Notes under the pieces: generated by a model
What the model was told of the DNA's origin: nothing
Database searches by the model: none
The model's input: the letters and a program-made list of their open reading frames with translations, nothing else
Virus record (IMG/VR): IMGVR_UViG_3300035670_000069
Coordinates: 44,557 to 108,556 of that record
Strand: one strand, 5' to 3'
From: a virus
DNA length: 64,000 nt
Program-made: the position numbers and the translations under genes
Part shown: in pieces, positions 58,538 through 64,000 of the stretch
Numbering within the stretch: position 1 is the stretch's first letter
Layout of the letters: each line of letters starts with the position of its first letter

Positions 58538-58610
58538 TGTGGGTCCTTTCGATAGTTGGGTTTTCTTCTAGTGTATCAAATTGTAGGTCTAATGTCAACT
58601 GTTCGTACAT
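58509..58610 (-). CDS. Tiny protein
   Basis: A 33-residue protein (MYEQLTLDLQFDTLEENPTIERTH...). AAGGA just before ATG, overlap with the previous stop and with the next gene start. Unknown. Confidence 0.45.
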   Translation of the reverse strand: MYEQLTLDLQFDTLEENPTIERTHNGSTLYIRF

Positions 58611-58888
58611 TATTCCTTCAGATCTGCAATTGCAAATGATAGTTGGTATGTCAATCTGTAGAGGTCTGCTAGTGCCTCCATATACCCTGACAGCCATAGT
58701 CTATCTACAGTATCTGAGTAGTCTTCATCTGAGCCAATCTCTTCTGATTGCTGCAGCAATGGATTTAGTTCTTGTTCTGTTTCATACATCCAGTTCTTAA
58801 GTTCACCATGGATGATATCAAGACCTGATATGCCTGCTTGAACAGACTTAATTAGATTATCTGATAATTCATTTGGCTTGGGCTGCAT
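58610..58888 (-). CDS. Helical hypothetical protein
   Basis: A 92-residue acidic helical protein; start MQPKPNEL at 58888. Stop and next start overlap (TAATG). Unknown. Confidence 0.5.
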   Translation of the reverse strand: MQPKPNELSDNLIKSVQAGISGLDIIHGELKNWMYETEQELNPLLQQSEEIGSDEDYSDTVDRLWLSGYMEALADLYRLTYQLSFAIADLKE

Positions 58889-59078
58889 GCTCTTCTCCAA
58901 TCTGTATAAAATGGCGGGTAGCAATAATCTGTCCTGCCAACCAGTTGTATTCAAACTCTAGGTCTCTATAGTCTTTAGAATTCTCATCTAGTTTTTCCAT
59001 TTCTTCAGCAACTTCTGCTTGGTCCTGCTCAATAGATACAAGATGTATCTTCATATACTCTAATAAATAATCAGACAT
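58869..59078 (-). CDS. Helical coiled-coil protein
   Basis: A 69-residue protein with heptad-like EEMEKLDENSKDYRDLEFEY. Overlaps both neighbours. Unknown. Confidence 0.5.
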   Translation of the reverse strand: MSDYLLEYMKIHLVSIEQDQAEVAEEMEKLDENSKDYRDLEFEYNWLAGQIIATRHFIQIGEEHAAQAK

Positions 59079-59790
59079 TTATCTCATCCATTCTATAGTC
59101 TGGTACATACTCTTCAGTCAAGTATACTTTATGCTCCTCGCATTCTGCAACTGCTTCTAAATCTGCCTCGCCTAAATAGTGACAAGAATCACAGATTTCT
59201 CCACAATCGTTATCACAATACTGTAATGTGTTGAGTGAATCACAGTCCCTGCATTTATTATCGTAGGATTCTGTTTCCATAGATTCGCCATTCTCTATGA
59301 CTACCTCGCCACCCCAACCAGTCTCTTCCTCAAAGGATAGAGTAAATACTAGATTAGGATACTGCTCAGATAGTTTGACGATAGCCTCAACAGGTGGGGA
59401 CCATGCTGTATTGAAGCGGTATGAAATAAAGTCCTGACCTTCATCAGTCAACTCAGTCTCAGGATACTTATCATCCTCATTGACACATACATCCCATTTA
59501 GTTCCCCAGTTACGCACATTCCAGTCATACCAGTGGTCTGAATCAAAGGATAGGCCCTTAGATAAGTCTGTCTCAGGTTGTGGGCCATAGTAGGCTTCTA
59601 GGTTTGTTGGCTTGACAATGTTCCAGAATGCAAATACAGGGTTGGGATAGTGAAACAGTTTCTTTTCCATTTGTCCTGTTTCTCTATTGTAAGTATCATG
59701 CATTACCTCAAAGGGGGTATTGAGTTGGGCTTTGAGAGCAGATACGTCTCCACCTGAAATGTCTAGGTGGTTGTAACACCAATTGGGCAT
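59071..59790 (-). CDS. Api92-like ferredoxin-fold protein
   Basis: A 239-residue protein with the family start MPNWCYNHLDISGG, central LSFEEETGWGGEV, and a C-terminal Cys-rich part (CRDCDSLNTLQYCDNDCGEICDSC near 180-200). YubB/Api92-type proteins are common in phages and plasmids without known function. The Cys-rich tail may bind zinc. Strong promoter and AAAGGAA site upstream. Confidence 0.7.
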   Translation of the reverse strand: MPNWCYNHLDISGGDVSALKAQLNTPFEVMHDTYNRETGQMEKKLFHYPNPVFAFWNIVKPTNLEAYYGPQPETDLSKGLSFDSDHWYDWNVRNWGTKWDVCVNEDDKYPETELTDEGQDFISYRFNTAWSPPVEAIVKLSEQYPNLVFTLSFEEETGWGGEVVIENGESMETESYDNKCRDCDSLNTLQYCDNDCGEICDSCHYLGEADLEAVAECEEHKVYLTEEYVPDYRMDEINV

Positions 59791-59818
59791 TGGATTCCTT
59801 TCTATAGGTCTTTGTATA

Positions 59819-59847
59819 ATTCTAGCAAAATCTTATGGGGTTGTCAA
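59819..59847 (-). promoter_or_regulatory. Right-arm promoter
   Basis: - strand TTGACA (59847-59842), 17-bp spacer ending TGC, TAGAAT (59824-59819). Then a leader with AAAGGAATCC before ATG 59790. Confidence 0.7.
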
Positions 59848-60003
59848 CTATTGAAAGTGTCCCTCTACTATTAATCCTTGTAAGAAGTCAAAGGCTTTGT
59901 ATAGATCCCGTTTGGTTTCAGGGTCATCGGCGGGTATATATTTAGTAGCCTCATTAATAGAGATCTGCATATCTACTACATCTGTAATGGTATAGCCTAA
60001 CAT
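59848..60003 (-). CDS. Small hypothetical protein
   Basis: A 51-residue acidic helical protein (LGYTITDVVDMQISINEATKYI). GAAAGGAAAAT before ATG 60003. Preceded by a promoter that carries the 30-bp motif. Unknown. Confidence 0.55.
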   Translation of the reverse strand: MLGYTITDVVDMQISINEATKYIPADDPETKRDLYKAFDFLQGLIVEGHFQ

Positions 60004-60024
60004 ATTTTCCTTTCTGTTATATTT

Positions 60025-60053
60025 ATTATAGCAATTTCAGGGATTTAAGTCAA
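60025..60053 (-). promoter_or_regulatory. Right-arm promoter with operator motif
   Basis: - strand TTGACT (60053-60048), 17 bp ending TGC, TATAAT (60030-60025). The 30-bp repeat ATTACGAT...CCCTGAAA at 60035-60064 covers its -35 and spacer. Confidence 0.65.
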
Positions 60054-60064
60054 GTCATCGTAAT
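60035..60064 (-). repeat. 30-bp bipartite motif, operator candidate
   Basis: ATTACGAT-GACTTGAC-TTAAATCCCTGAAA on the - strand, matching the four copies at 56855-57419. Overlap with a promoter suggests a repressor or activator site. Confidence 0.6.
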
Positions 60065-60142
60065 TAATTTCTGGAAAAATCTAATTAATATCTTAATCAG
60101 GTGTGAGAAAAATCACATGCTCGGGGGATTTTTTTGATCAAT

Positions 60143-60171
60143 AAAAAATAGAGCAGTTTAGACTCATGCTC
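60143..60171 (-). terminator. Hairpin element H1 with T-run
   Basis: - strand GAGCATGAGTCTAAACTGCTC (stem GAGCA/TGCTC, 60171-60151) followed by TATTTTTTATTG. It lies 16 bases after the DUF932 gene and before a promoter. Confidence 0.6.
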
Positions 60172-60186
60172 AGGAGTTGAATTAGA

Positions 60187-61188
60187 TTAAACTAATTCTA
60201 GAGTTGAATTAACAACTTGCAACAAGCGATTTTTTTCTGCTGTGATAGCAGGGTCAAAACCACTTGAACCCATTAGGATTGATTCAGTAAGACCACGCTT
60301 ACCTCCACGATACCAATCGATTCTTTCTGTAAGTGCATTCCAAGCACCCCAAGCAGAACCAGCAATCATGCCATTGAATTGACCTGTGTAGATGTCATTG
60401 ATAGTGTCGATTTTATTCTCCCACTTTTTCAATGCACCCTTTTTGGTTTCATCAGGCTTTGGATACGCAGCAAGAACAATATCATTGAATTGTTGCGCTG
60501 TGATTTCTTTCTGAATCATCAACTGAGCCATTTTAGAAAACTCGTCCATGTATGCATTAGCAACACCTAGAGCCTCACGTGCTTGTTGCACTTTACCGTC
60601 AGCAGATTGGGTGTGACGAATCTTGAATGATTGCTTTACGCCACGCTTACCTCTACCAAGAGCAACGGCAAGAGTGTTAGCACACACAACACGAACTGGG
60701 GTCACACTTGCTTGAATAGCAACTGAACCATCGTGTGATGTATTGACAAGAAGATAAGTCTTGACAACATCTGCAACACCGCTAGGGTCTAGAACGGTTT
60801 CACGCTCAAGAGCAAGAGAGCCGAAAACTACACGACCACCCTTGAGAGAGCCAGCAGTCTCCCAACGACCTCCACCATCAAGAATTGCATCACCAAAAGT
60901 GAATAGGTCTTCATTTTGTAGTGGAACATAACGCTCACCTACAACACCCAAAACATCTGTCTGAGAATTATCAAACGGATTAGTGCGAACAACATATTGA
61001 TAAGATTTATCTGATGAGAGATTTTCTGGAATCACTACATCTTCTAATCTAACATTCCAATTCTGGAGATTAGCAAGAGACAACATTTCTGATGTTGAAA
61101 CTTCCTCATTAAATACGGTTCCTAAACCATGCCAAGCAGGTTCACGGAAACTAGCGAATGACTTTTCTGATTCTAATTCATGAGCCAT
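60187..61188 (-). CDS. DUF932 / phage-plasmid-like protein
   Basis: A 333-residue protein with the family features WHGLGT near residue 19, RYVPLQNED near 87, ETAGSLKGGRVVFGSL near 107, RVVCANTL near 164, and a C-terminal WGAWNALTERIDW. Widespread in phages and plasmids, no settled function. Less AT-rich than most of the window. GAAAGGAAG ribosome site. Confidence 0.8.
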   Translation of the reverse strand: MAHELESEKSFASFREPAWHGLGTVFNEEVSTSEMLSLANLQNWNVRLEDVVIPENLSSDKSYQYVVRTNPFDNSQTDVLGVVGERYVPLQNEDLFTFGDAILDGGGRWETAGSLKGGRVVFGSLALERETVLDPSGVADVVKTYLLVNTSHDGSVAIQASVTPVRVVCANTLAVALGRGKRGVKQSFKIRHTQSADGKVQQAREALGVANAYMDEFSKMAQLMIQKEITAQQFNDIVLAAYPKPDETKKGALKKWENKIDTINDIYTGQFNGMIAGSAWGAWNALTERIDWYRGGKRGLTESILMGSSGFDPAITAEKNRLLQVVNSTLELV

Positions 61189-61220
61189 TTTTTCTTCCTT
61201 TCTGTTTGTTTATTATCTAA

Positions 61221-61249
61221 AGTTTAGCACAATGGACTGACAAAAGCAA
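61221..61249 (-). promoter_or_regulatory. Right-arm promoter
   Basis: - strand TTGCTT (61249-61244), 17 bp ending TGC, TAAACT (61226-61221), 30 bases upstream of ATG 61188. Confidence 0.55.
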
Positions 61250-61284
61250 ATCCTGGAATTCGTGATCTTTTTCTTAAACTTCTT

Positions 61285-61426
61285 AAAACGGACATATAGT
61301 ACAAAAGCCCCTCGGGAAATTTTTAGAGCAGTTTACATGGACGTGCTCAGGTCCCTCACGGTCTCTTTGAAAGAAAGGATGAAAGAAGAGAGCCGTGCAC
61401 ATTGCGGGGCCTTTCATGATCCCCGC
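61285..61426 (-). terminator. Stacked hairpins including element H2
   Basis: Nothing coding seen in 61250-61435. - strand order after the 61436 gene: GCGGGG/CCCCGC hairpin (61426-61404), an imperfect CACGG...CCGTG hairpin (61397-61357), element H2 GAGCA..TGCTC (61348-61326), then TCCCGAGGGGC (61317-61307) and ATGTCCGTTTT (61295-61285). The last two are repeated at 63364-63389. Confidence 0.5.
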
Positions 61427-61435
61427 AAATTTTAT

Positions 61436-61846
61436 TTAGATGTCAACACTGTCGACACTAGATGAAACATGTGTGACATGGTCCGTGTCATATACAATTG
61501 CGTCGAAATCAATATCATTGATTATGTCTTCAGCATTCTCACCTGCAGGCACATTCAATGTTATATAGTAAGTTACAGAGACTTCAGCCTCTACTTCTTT
61601 TGTTAGTTCGAATCCACCAATCTCTGCCAGTTCCAAGGCCTGCGCCTCGTTGATGGCAATATTCTCTAGATTCTCTATGGTCCAATCACGTAGTGATTCT
61701 GACATTGCATTCAATGCAGCAGATGTACTAAAGTCACGCTGCACGACACGAGCATGAGACTCTTCTACAGTCTTTACTCGCTCCTCTAATTCGGTAATTC
61801 TATTACGAAGGAATTCCTCCGTCATATGTATTTCATTAGTTTCCAT
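61436..61846 (-). CDS. Coiled-coil hypothetical protein
   Basis: A 136-residue protein with an N-terminal coiled coil (EFLRNRITELEERVKTVEESH) and a beta-rich acidic C-terminus. AAAGGAT ribosome site. Overlaps the previous gene by 11 bases. Unknown. Confidence 0.55.
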   Translation of the reverse strand: METNEIHMTEEFLRNRITELEERVKTVEESHARVVQRDFSTSAALNAMSESLRDWTIENLENIAINEAQALELAEIGGFELTKEVEAEVSVTYYITLNVPAGENAEDIINDIDFDAIVYDTDHVTHVSSSVDSVDI

Positions 61847-62108
61847 TTGTTATATCCTTTCCAAGTTCATCAAATTCTTTGATATCATCAATCATAGCGT
61901 CCATTTGTTCTTCTGTCAATAGGACATTAGTGACAAGTGTTGCTGTTAGTGATGAGAGTAGAGCAGAATACTCAAACAATGCTCTTGCGAAATCATTATC
62001 TGACATTTCATTTCTTGTGTGAAATAAGTGAGAAGCGATGCCCATTGTCATTTCGTCATGAACTGCTTCTGCTGTTGCTTGTTGTATTGCTATAGCGGTT
62101 GCTATCAT
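61836..62108 (-). CDS. Hypothetical helical protein
   Basis: A 90-residue protein, Ala-rich helices (IATAIAIQQATAEAVHDEM). AAAGGAACT before ATG 62108. Unknown. Confidence 0.55.
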   Translation of the reverse strand: MIATAIAIQQATAEAVHDEMTMGIASHLFHTRNEMSDNDFARALFEYSALLSSLTATLVTNVLLTEEQMDAMIDDIKEFDELGKDITNGN

Positions 62109-62133
62109 CTTAGTTCCTTTCTTTCTAATTCTA

Positions 62134-62163
62134 AGTTTAGCATTTGGGTCTGACATTTGTCAA
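62134..62163 (-). promoter_or_regulatory. Right-arm promoter
   Basis: - strand TTGACA (62163-62158), 18 bp ending TGC, TAAACT (62139-62134). Confidence 0.7.
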
Positions 62164-62174
62164 GTTAGGAGGTG

Positions 62175-62195
62175 GAGCAGTTTAGAGTCATGCTC
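62175..62195 (-). terminator. Hairpin element H3
   Basis: - strand GAGCATGACTCTAAACTGCTC, 11 bases before the -35 box of the next promoter. A GAGGGG/CCCCTC hairpin (62252-62271) stands between it and the upstream gene. No T-run, so it may be a boundary or processing hairpin. Confidence 0.5.
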
Positions 62196-62277
62196 AGGAC
62201 GATCCCCAGGGGACACTTGCTATAAATAGCGTGGAACGCAGGGGATAGAGAGAGGGGCTTTTACACCCCTCCCAATT

Positions 62278-62700
62278 TTACAAGTATCTTGCGATAGCGT
62301 TGTAAGTAGAAGTAGAAACTACTTCCTCGTCTGTCATCTTGAGAATACGGACAGCGTTCTCAATTTCCTCAATCATTTCCTTATACTGCCAATCATGGTA
62401 AGTAGTAAAATCCTTTTGAGGTTCATCAGGTAGTTCAATACTTCCAGCAGGTAAGCAGAAAGATACTTGGATTTCGCCATTGTATCTCTTGTGAGCAGAT
62501 AAGTCAGTTGCCTTAGAGATAGCAGATACCGCAAGTTTTGCGACTTCCTTGTTATGCTTCTCCTCAAGTTTCTTGAACTTAGCCTCGTTGCTTGCTTGAT
62601 TAGCCTTATCTTTGTTGATTTGGGCTAACTTAGTTTCTAATGCCTTGATTACTTTGGTTGTAGCAATCTTGACATTTATGGCTTTTCCATTTCTTGCCAT
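62278..62700 (-). CDS. Hypothetical helical protein
   Basis: A 140-residue protein with a Lys-rich N-terminal helical half (KVIKALETKLAQINKDKANQ). AAAGGATAAC before ATG 62700. Resembles short early-region proteins of actinophages. Unknown. Confidence 0.55.
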   Translation of the reverse strand: MARNGKAINVKIATTKVIKALETKLAQINKDKANQASNEAKFKKLEEKHNKEVAKLAVSAISKATDLSAHKRYNGEIQVSFCLPAGSIELPDEPQKDFTTYHDWQYKEMIEEIENAVRILKMTDEEVVSTSTYNAIARYL

Positions 62701-62731
62701 TGTTATCCTTTCTTAGTGGGTTGTTATTTAT

Positions 62732-62760
62732 AGTCTAGCATTTTTACTGCTAGAAATCAA
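62732..62760 (-). promoter_or_regulatory. Right-arm promoter
   Basis: - strand TTGATT (62760-62755), 17 bp ending TGC, TAGACT (62737-62732). Confidence 0.6.
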
Positions 62761-62762
62761 GT

Positions 62763-62785
62763 GAGCAGTTTTAGTAGTCATGCTC
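62763..62785 (-). terminator. Hairpin element H4
   Basis: - strand GAGCATGACTACTAAAACTGCTC, ending 3 bases before the -35 box of the next promoter and 22 bases after the preceding gene. Confidence 0.5.
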
Positions 62786-62807
62786 AGGACTTTTCCTGTA
62801 TTAGGAA

Positions 62808-62975
62808 TTACTTTGCTGTCCAAGTTGTCCAGCGTGGTGTGCCATTGACATCAAGTTTTACACGAACTGTTGTTCCGTCTGTGTTTGGCTTGATTTCTGT
62901 GATAACACCTGTCACCTTTGACTTTTGTGAGGTGTAGGTGTCGCCTACCTTGTAAGTTGCTGTTGCTACTGCCAT
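62808..62975 (-). CDS. Small SH3-like protein, copy 1
   Basis: A 55-residue protein (ATYKVGDTYTSQKSKVTGVITEIKP...RVKL) with a KOW/SH3-like pattern. The next gene carries the same pattern (YQVGDLFTTSKTGVTGRIEKF), so they are paralogs. AAAGGAAAT ribosome site. Confidence 0.6.
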   Translation of the reverse strand: MAVATATYKVGDTYTSQKSKVTGVITEIKPNTDGTTVRVKLDVNGTPRWTTWTAK

Positions 62976-63014
62976 TTGTATTTCCTTTCAGTTGGTTGTT
63001 TTGCTTACTGTATT

Positions 63015-63043
63015 ATTATTACATTTTGTAGAGAAAATGTCAA
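63015..63043 (-). promoter_or_regulatory. Right-arm promoter
   Basis: - strand TTGACA (63043-63038), 17 bp, AATAAT (63020-63015). The -10 is less typical and lacks TGC. Confidence 0.5.
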
Positions 63044-63074
63044 GTTTGACCCTGACATTTCTCACATTTTGAGA

Positions 63075-63242
63075 TTAGTAGGTTTTGACCATAGCAAATC
63101 TAGTCTGATTATTAGACAAGCGAAGCATAACCTTAGTTACATTTTGACGCATTGGAACGAACTTCTCAATACGACCTGTAACACCTGTTTTGCTAGTAGT
63201 GAATAAATCGCCTACCTGATAAGTGTATCCGCCTAGTGTCAT
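63075..63242 (-). CDS. Small SH3-like protein, copy 2
   Basis: A 55-residue paralog of the preceding entry; start at 63242 after GAAAGGAAAAC. The shared VTG(R/V)I turn suggests a small nucleic-acid-binding or regulatory domain. Confidence 0.6.
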   Translation of the reverse strand: MTLGGYTYQVGDLFTTSKTGVTGRIEKFVPMRQNVTKVMLRLSNNQTRFAMVKTY

Positions 63243-63273
63243 TTGTTTTCCTTTCTGTTTGGGTCTTAGTATT

Positions 63274-63302
63274 AGTTTAGCAGAAAAATACCAAAAATAC
63301 AA
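63274..63302 (-). promoter_or_regulatory. Right-arm promoter
   Basis: - strand TTGTAT (63302-63297), 17 bp ending TGC, TAAACT (63279-63274). Confidence 0.55.
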
Positions 63303-63313
63303 TTCAGGGAGAG

Positions 63314-63389
63314 TTTCTAGGACATTTTTAATGTGATCTTAATTACACTCTCTTAATTAGTACAAAACGGACATTTCGCCCCCTCGGGA
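63314..63389 (-). repeat. Degenerate 30-bp motif and second CCGAGGGG/ATGTCCGTTTT block
   Basis: - strand ATTAAGAT-N8-AAATGTCCTAGAAA (63343-63314) matches the 30-bp motif with changes. TCCCGAGGGGGC (63389-63378) and ATGTCCGTTTT (63374-63364) repeat the block of 61285-61317. No gene is seen in 63303-63467. Confidence 0.45.
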
Positions 63390-63467
63390 TTTTTGCGGGG
63401 GATCACTGCAAAAAGAACATGCACATGGCCCACCACAAAAAGAAAATAAGAAACTTACTTAGTTCCA

Positions 63468-64000
63468 TTATTTTTTACTCGCACTAAATACGATATCTGC
63501 TTTGTTATATACACACAATCCACATGACACACATGCACTACCGTTAGTAGAAATAAGTGGAATGCGCTTTGCATTTTCAGGACACTTAGCACCAGGCTTA
63601 GAAATTAATTCTTTCAATTGGTCTTGTCCCATTTTGAAATTCTGAGCAAGGTATGCCATGCGGACACCATATTCTTGTTTTAATTCTACGGCTGTTTTGA
63701 TATTCTCACTATCTGCAGAGAAATATAAACTAAGATTATCCATATTTTTTAGAATGATAGCAGCAGATTTTACACGTGTATATACCCAAAATTGAACATC
63801 AGGATTATTTAACACAATATGCTTCCATACGAATGCGTACTCATCGCTAAAGAAATCCCCATCCCAGTGAATACGGAATAACTTAGGCGCATTACGCTTA
63901 TCGCAATCTTTCTTGAAATCATCAATCATATCTTGCAATAATGCTTCCATAGTGTCATGGTCTGCGTCTTTTAGTAAATTCCAATTATGGAGTAGAGTAT
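63468..64000 (-). CDS. gp88-like protein (cut by right edge)
   Basis: The frame is open to the window edge, so the start lies outside. About 177 residues are visible: PKLFRIHWDGDFFSDEYAFVWKHIVLNNPDVQFWVYTRV, then SADSENIKTAVE, then a Cys-rich end (KCPENAKRIPLISTNGSACVSCGLCVYNKADIVF) that could bind a metal or Fe-S cluster. This is the layout of actinophage gp88-type proteins; function unknown. Confidence 0.65.
   Translation of the reverse strand, partial: TLLHNWNLLKDADHDTMEALLQDMIDDFKKDCDKRNAPKLFRIHWDGDFFSDEYAFVWKHIVLNNPDVQFWVYTRVKSAAIILKNMDNLSLYFSADSENIKTAVELKQEYGVRMAYLAQNFKMGQDQLKELISKPGAKCPENAKRIPLISTNGSACVSCGLCVYNKADIVFSASKK

Overview
The window looks like one contiguous piece of a large, AT-rich double-stranded DNA phage genome. 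Almost every gene is short, genes overlap by a few bases, there is a large-terminase gene, tail genes, a phage replisome and two cell-wall lysis enzymes, and no bacterial housekeeping block. Several genes point to an actinobacterial host: a WhiB-family regulator (38479-38766), a C..C-type small protein of a kind common in Actinobacteria (35442-35699), a DnaE-type polymerase with a phage RecA, and a gp88-like protein at the right end. Low GC and many genes typical of aquatic phages (2-oxoglutarate oxygenases, Hsp20, SpeD) suggest a freshwater or marine low-GC actinobacterium. The host is inference only.

Layout. 1-2500: tail or baseplate genes, + strand, cut by the left edge. 2500-18338: DNA replication and repair (DnaB-type helicase, DnaG-type primase, ssDNA-binding protein, DnaE, MazG-like, RecA, Cas4-like nuclease, RuvC-like), interrupted by a tandem array of five related Fe(II)/2-oxoglutarate oxygenase genes (11859-15179). 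17802-20106: terminase. 20130-26076: secreted surface-like proteins and a lysis set (M23 peptidase, CHAP amidase/peptidase, membrane proteins, lipoprotein). 26092-28199: secreted M6-like protein, four tRNA genes and an SSB. 28221-45270: a long + strand accessory island: oxygenases, a carbamoyltransferase, SGNH-type and GT61-type proteins, a HAD/nucleotidyltransferase fusion, nuclease, WhiB, DNA glycosylase. 45437-48782: holin-like protein, strong terminator, Hsp20, HNH protein, a capsid-associated-type protein. 48775-57172: mainly - strand, with RsmI-like methylase, sulfotransferases, methyltransferase, CDGSH protein, two tRNAs, SpeD and a chain of tiny genes. 57463-64000: - strand, compact small-gene early-type region with its own promoter class, DUF932 protein and a gp88-like protein cut by the right edge.

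How it works together. The phage brings its own fork, recombination and packaging machinery, supplements tRNAs for AT-rich codons, and carries a large set of enzymes that look suited to modify glycans, small metabolites, proteins or nucleic acids. At least eleven 2OG-Fe(II) oxygenases plus one Asp/Asn-hydroxylase-like protein are encoded in 64 kb.

Hidden signals. (1) A large set of genes have a TATAAT-like -10 box ending 6-8 bases before the ATG, implying leaderless mRNAs. (2) The right arm uses a different promoter class (TTGACA-like, 17-18 bp, TGC then TAAACT/TAGACT/TATAAT) with a leader and ribosome binding site. (3) A 30-bp bipartite motif (ATTACGAT, 8 bp, AAAATCCCTGAAA) recurs at 56855-63343, once exactly over a promoter. 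(4) About eight copies of CAAACCATA lie in the gene-poor stretch 56718-57443. (5) A hairpin element GAGCA...TGCTC separates transcription units of the right arm. None of these could be tested by search here.
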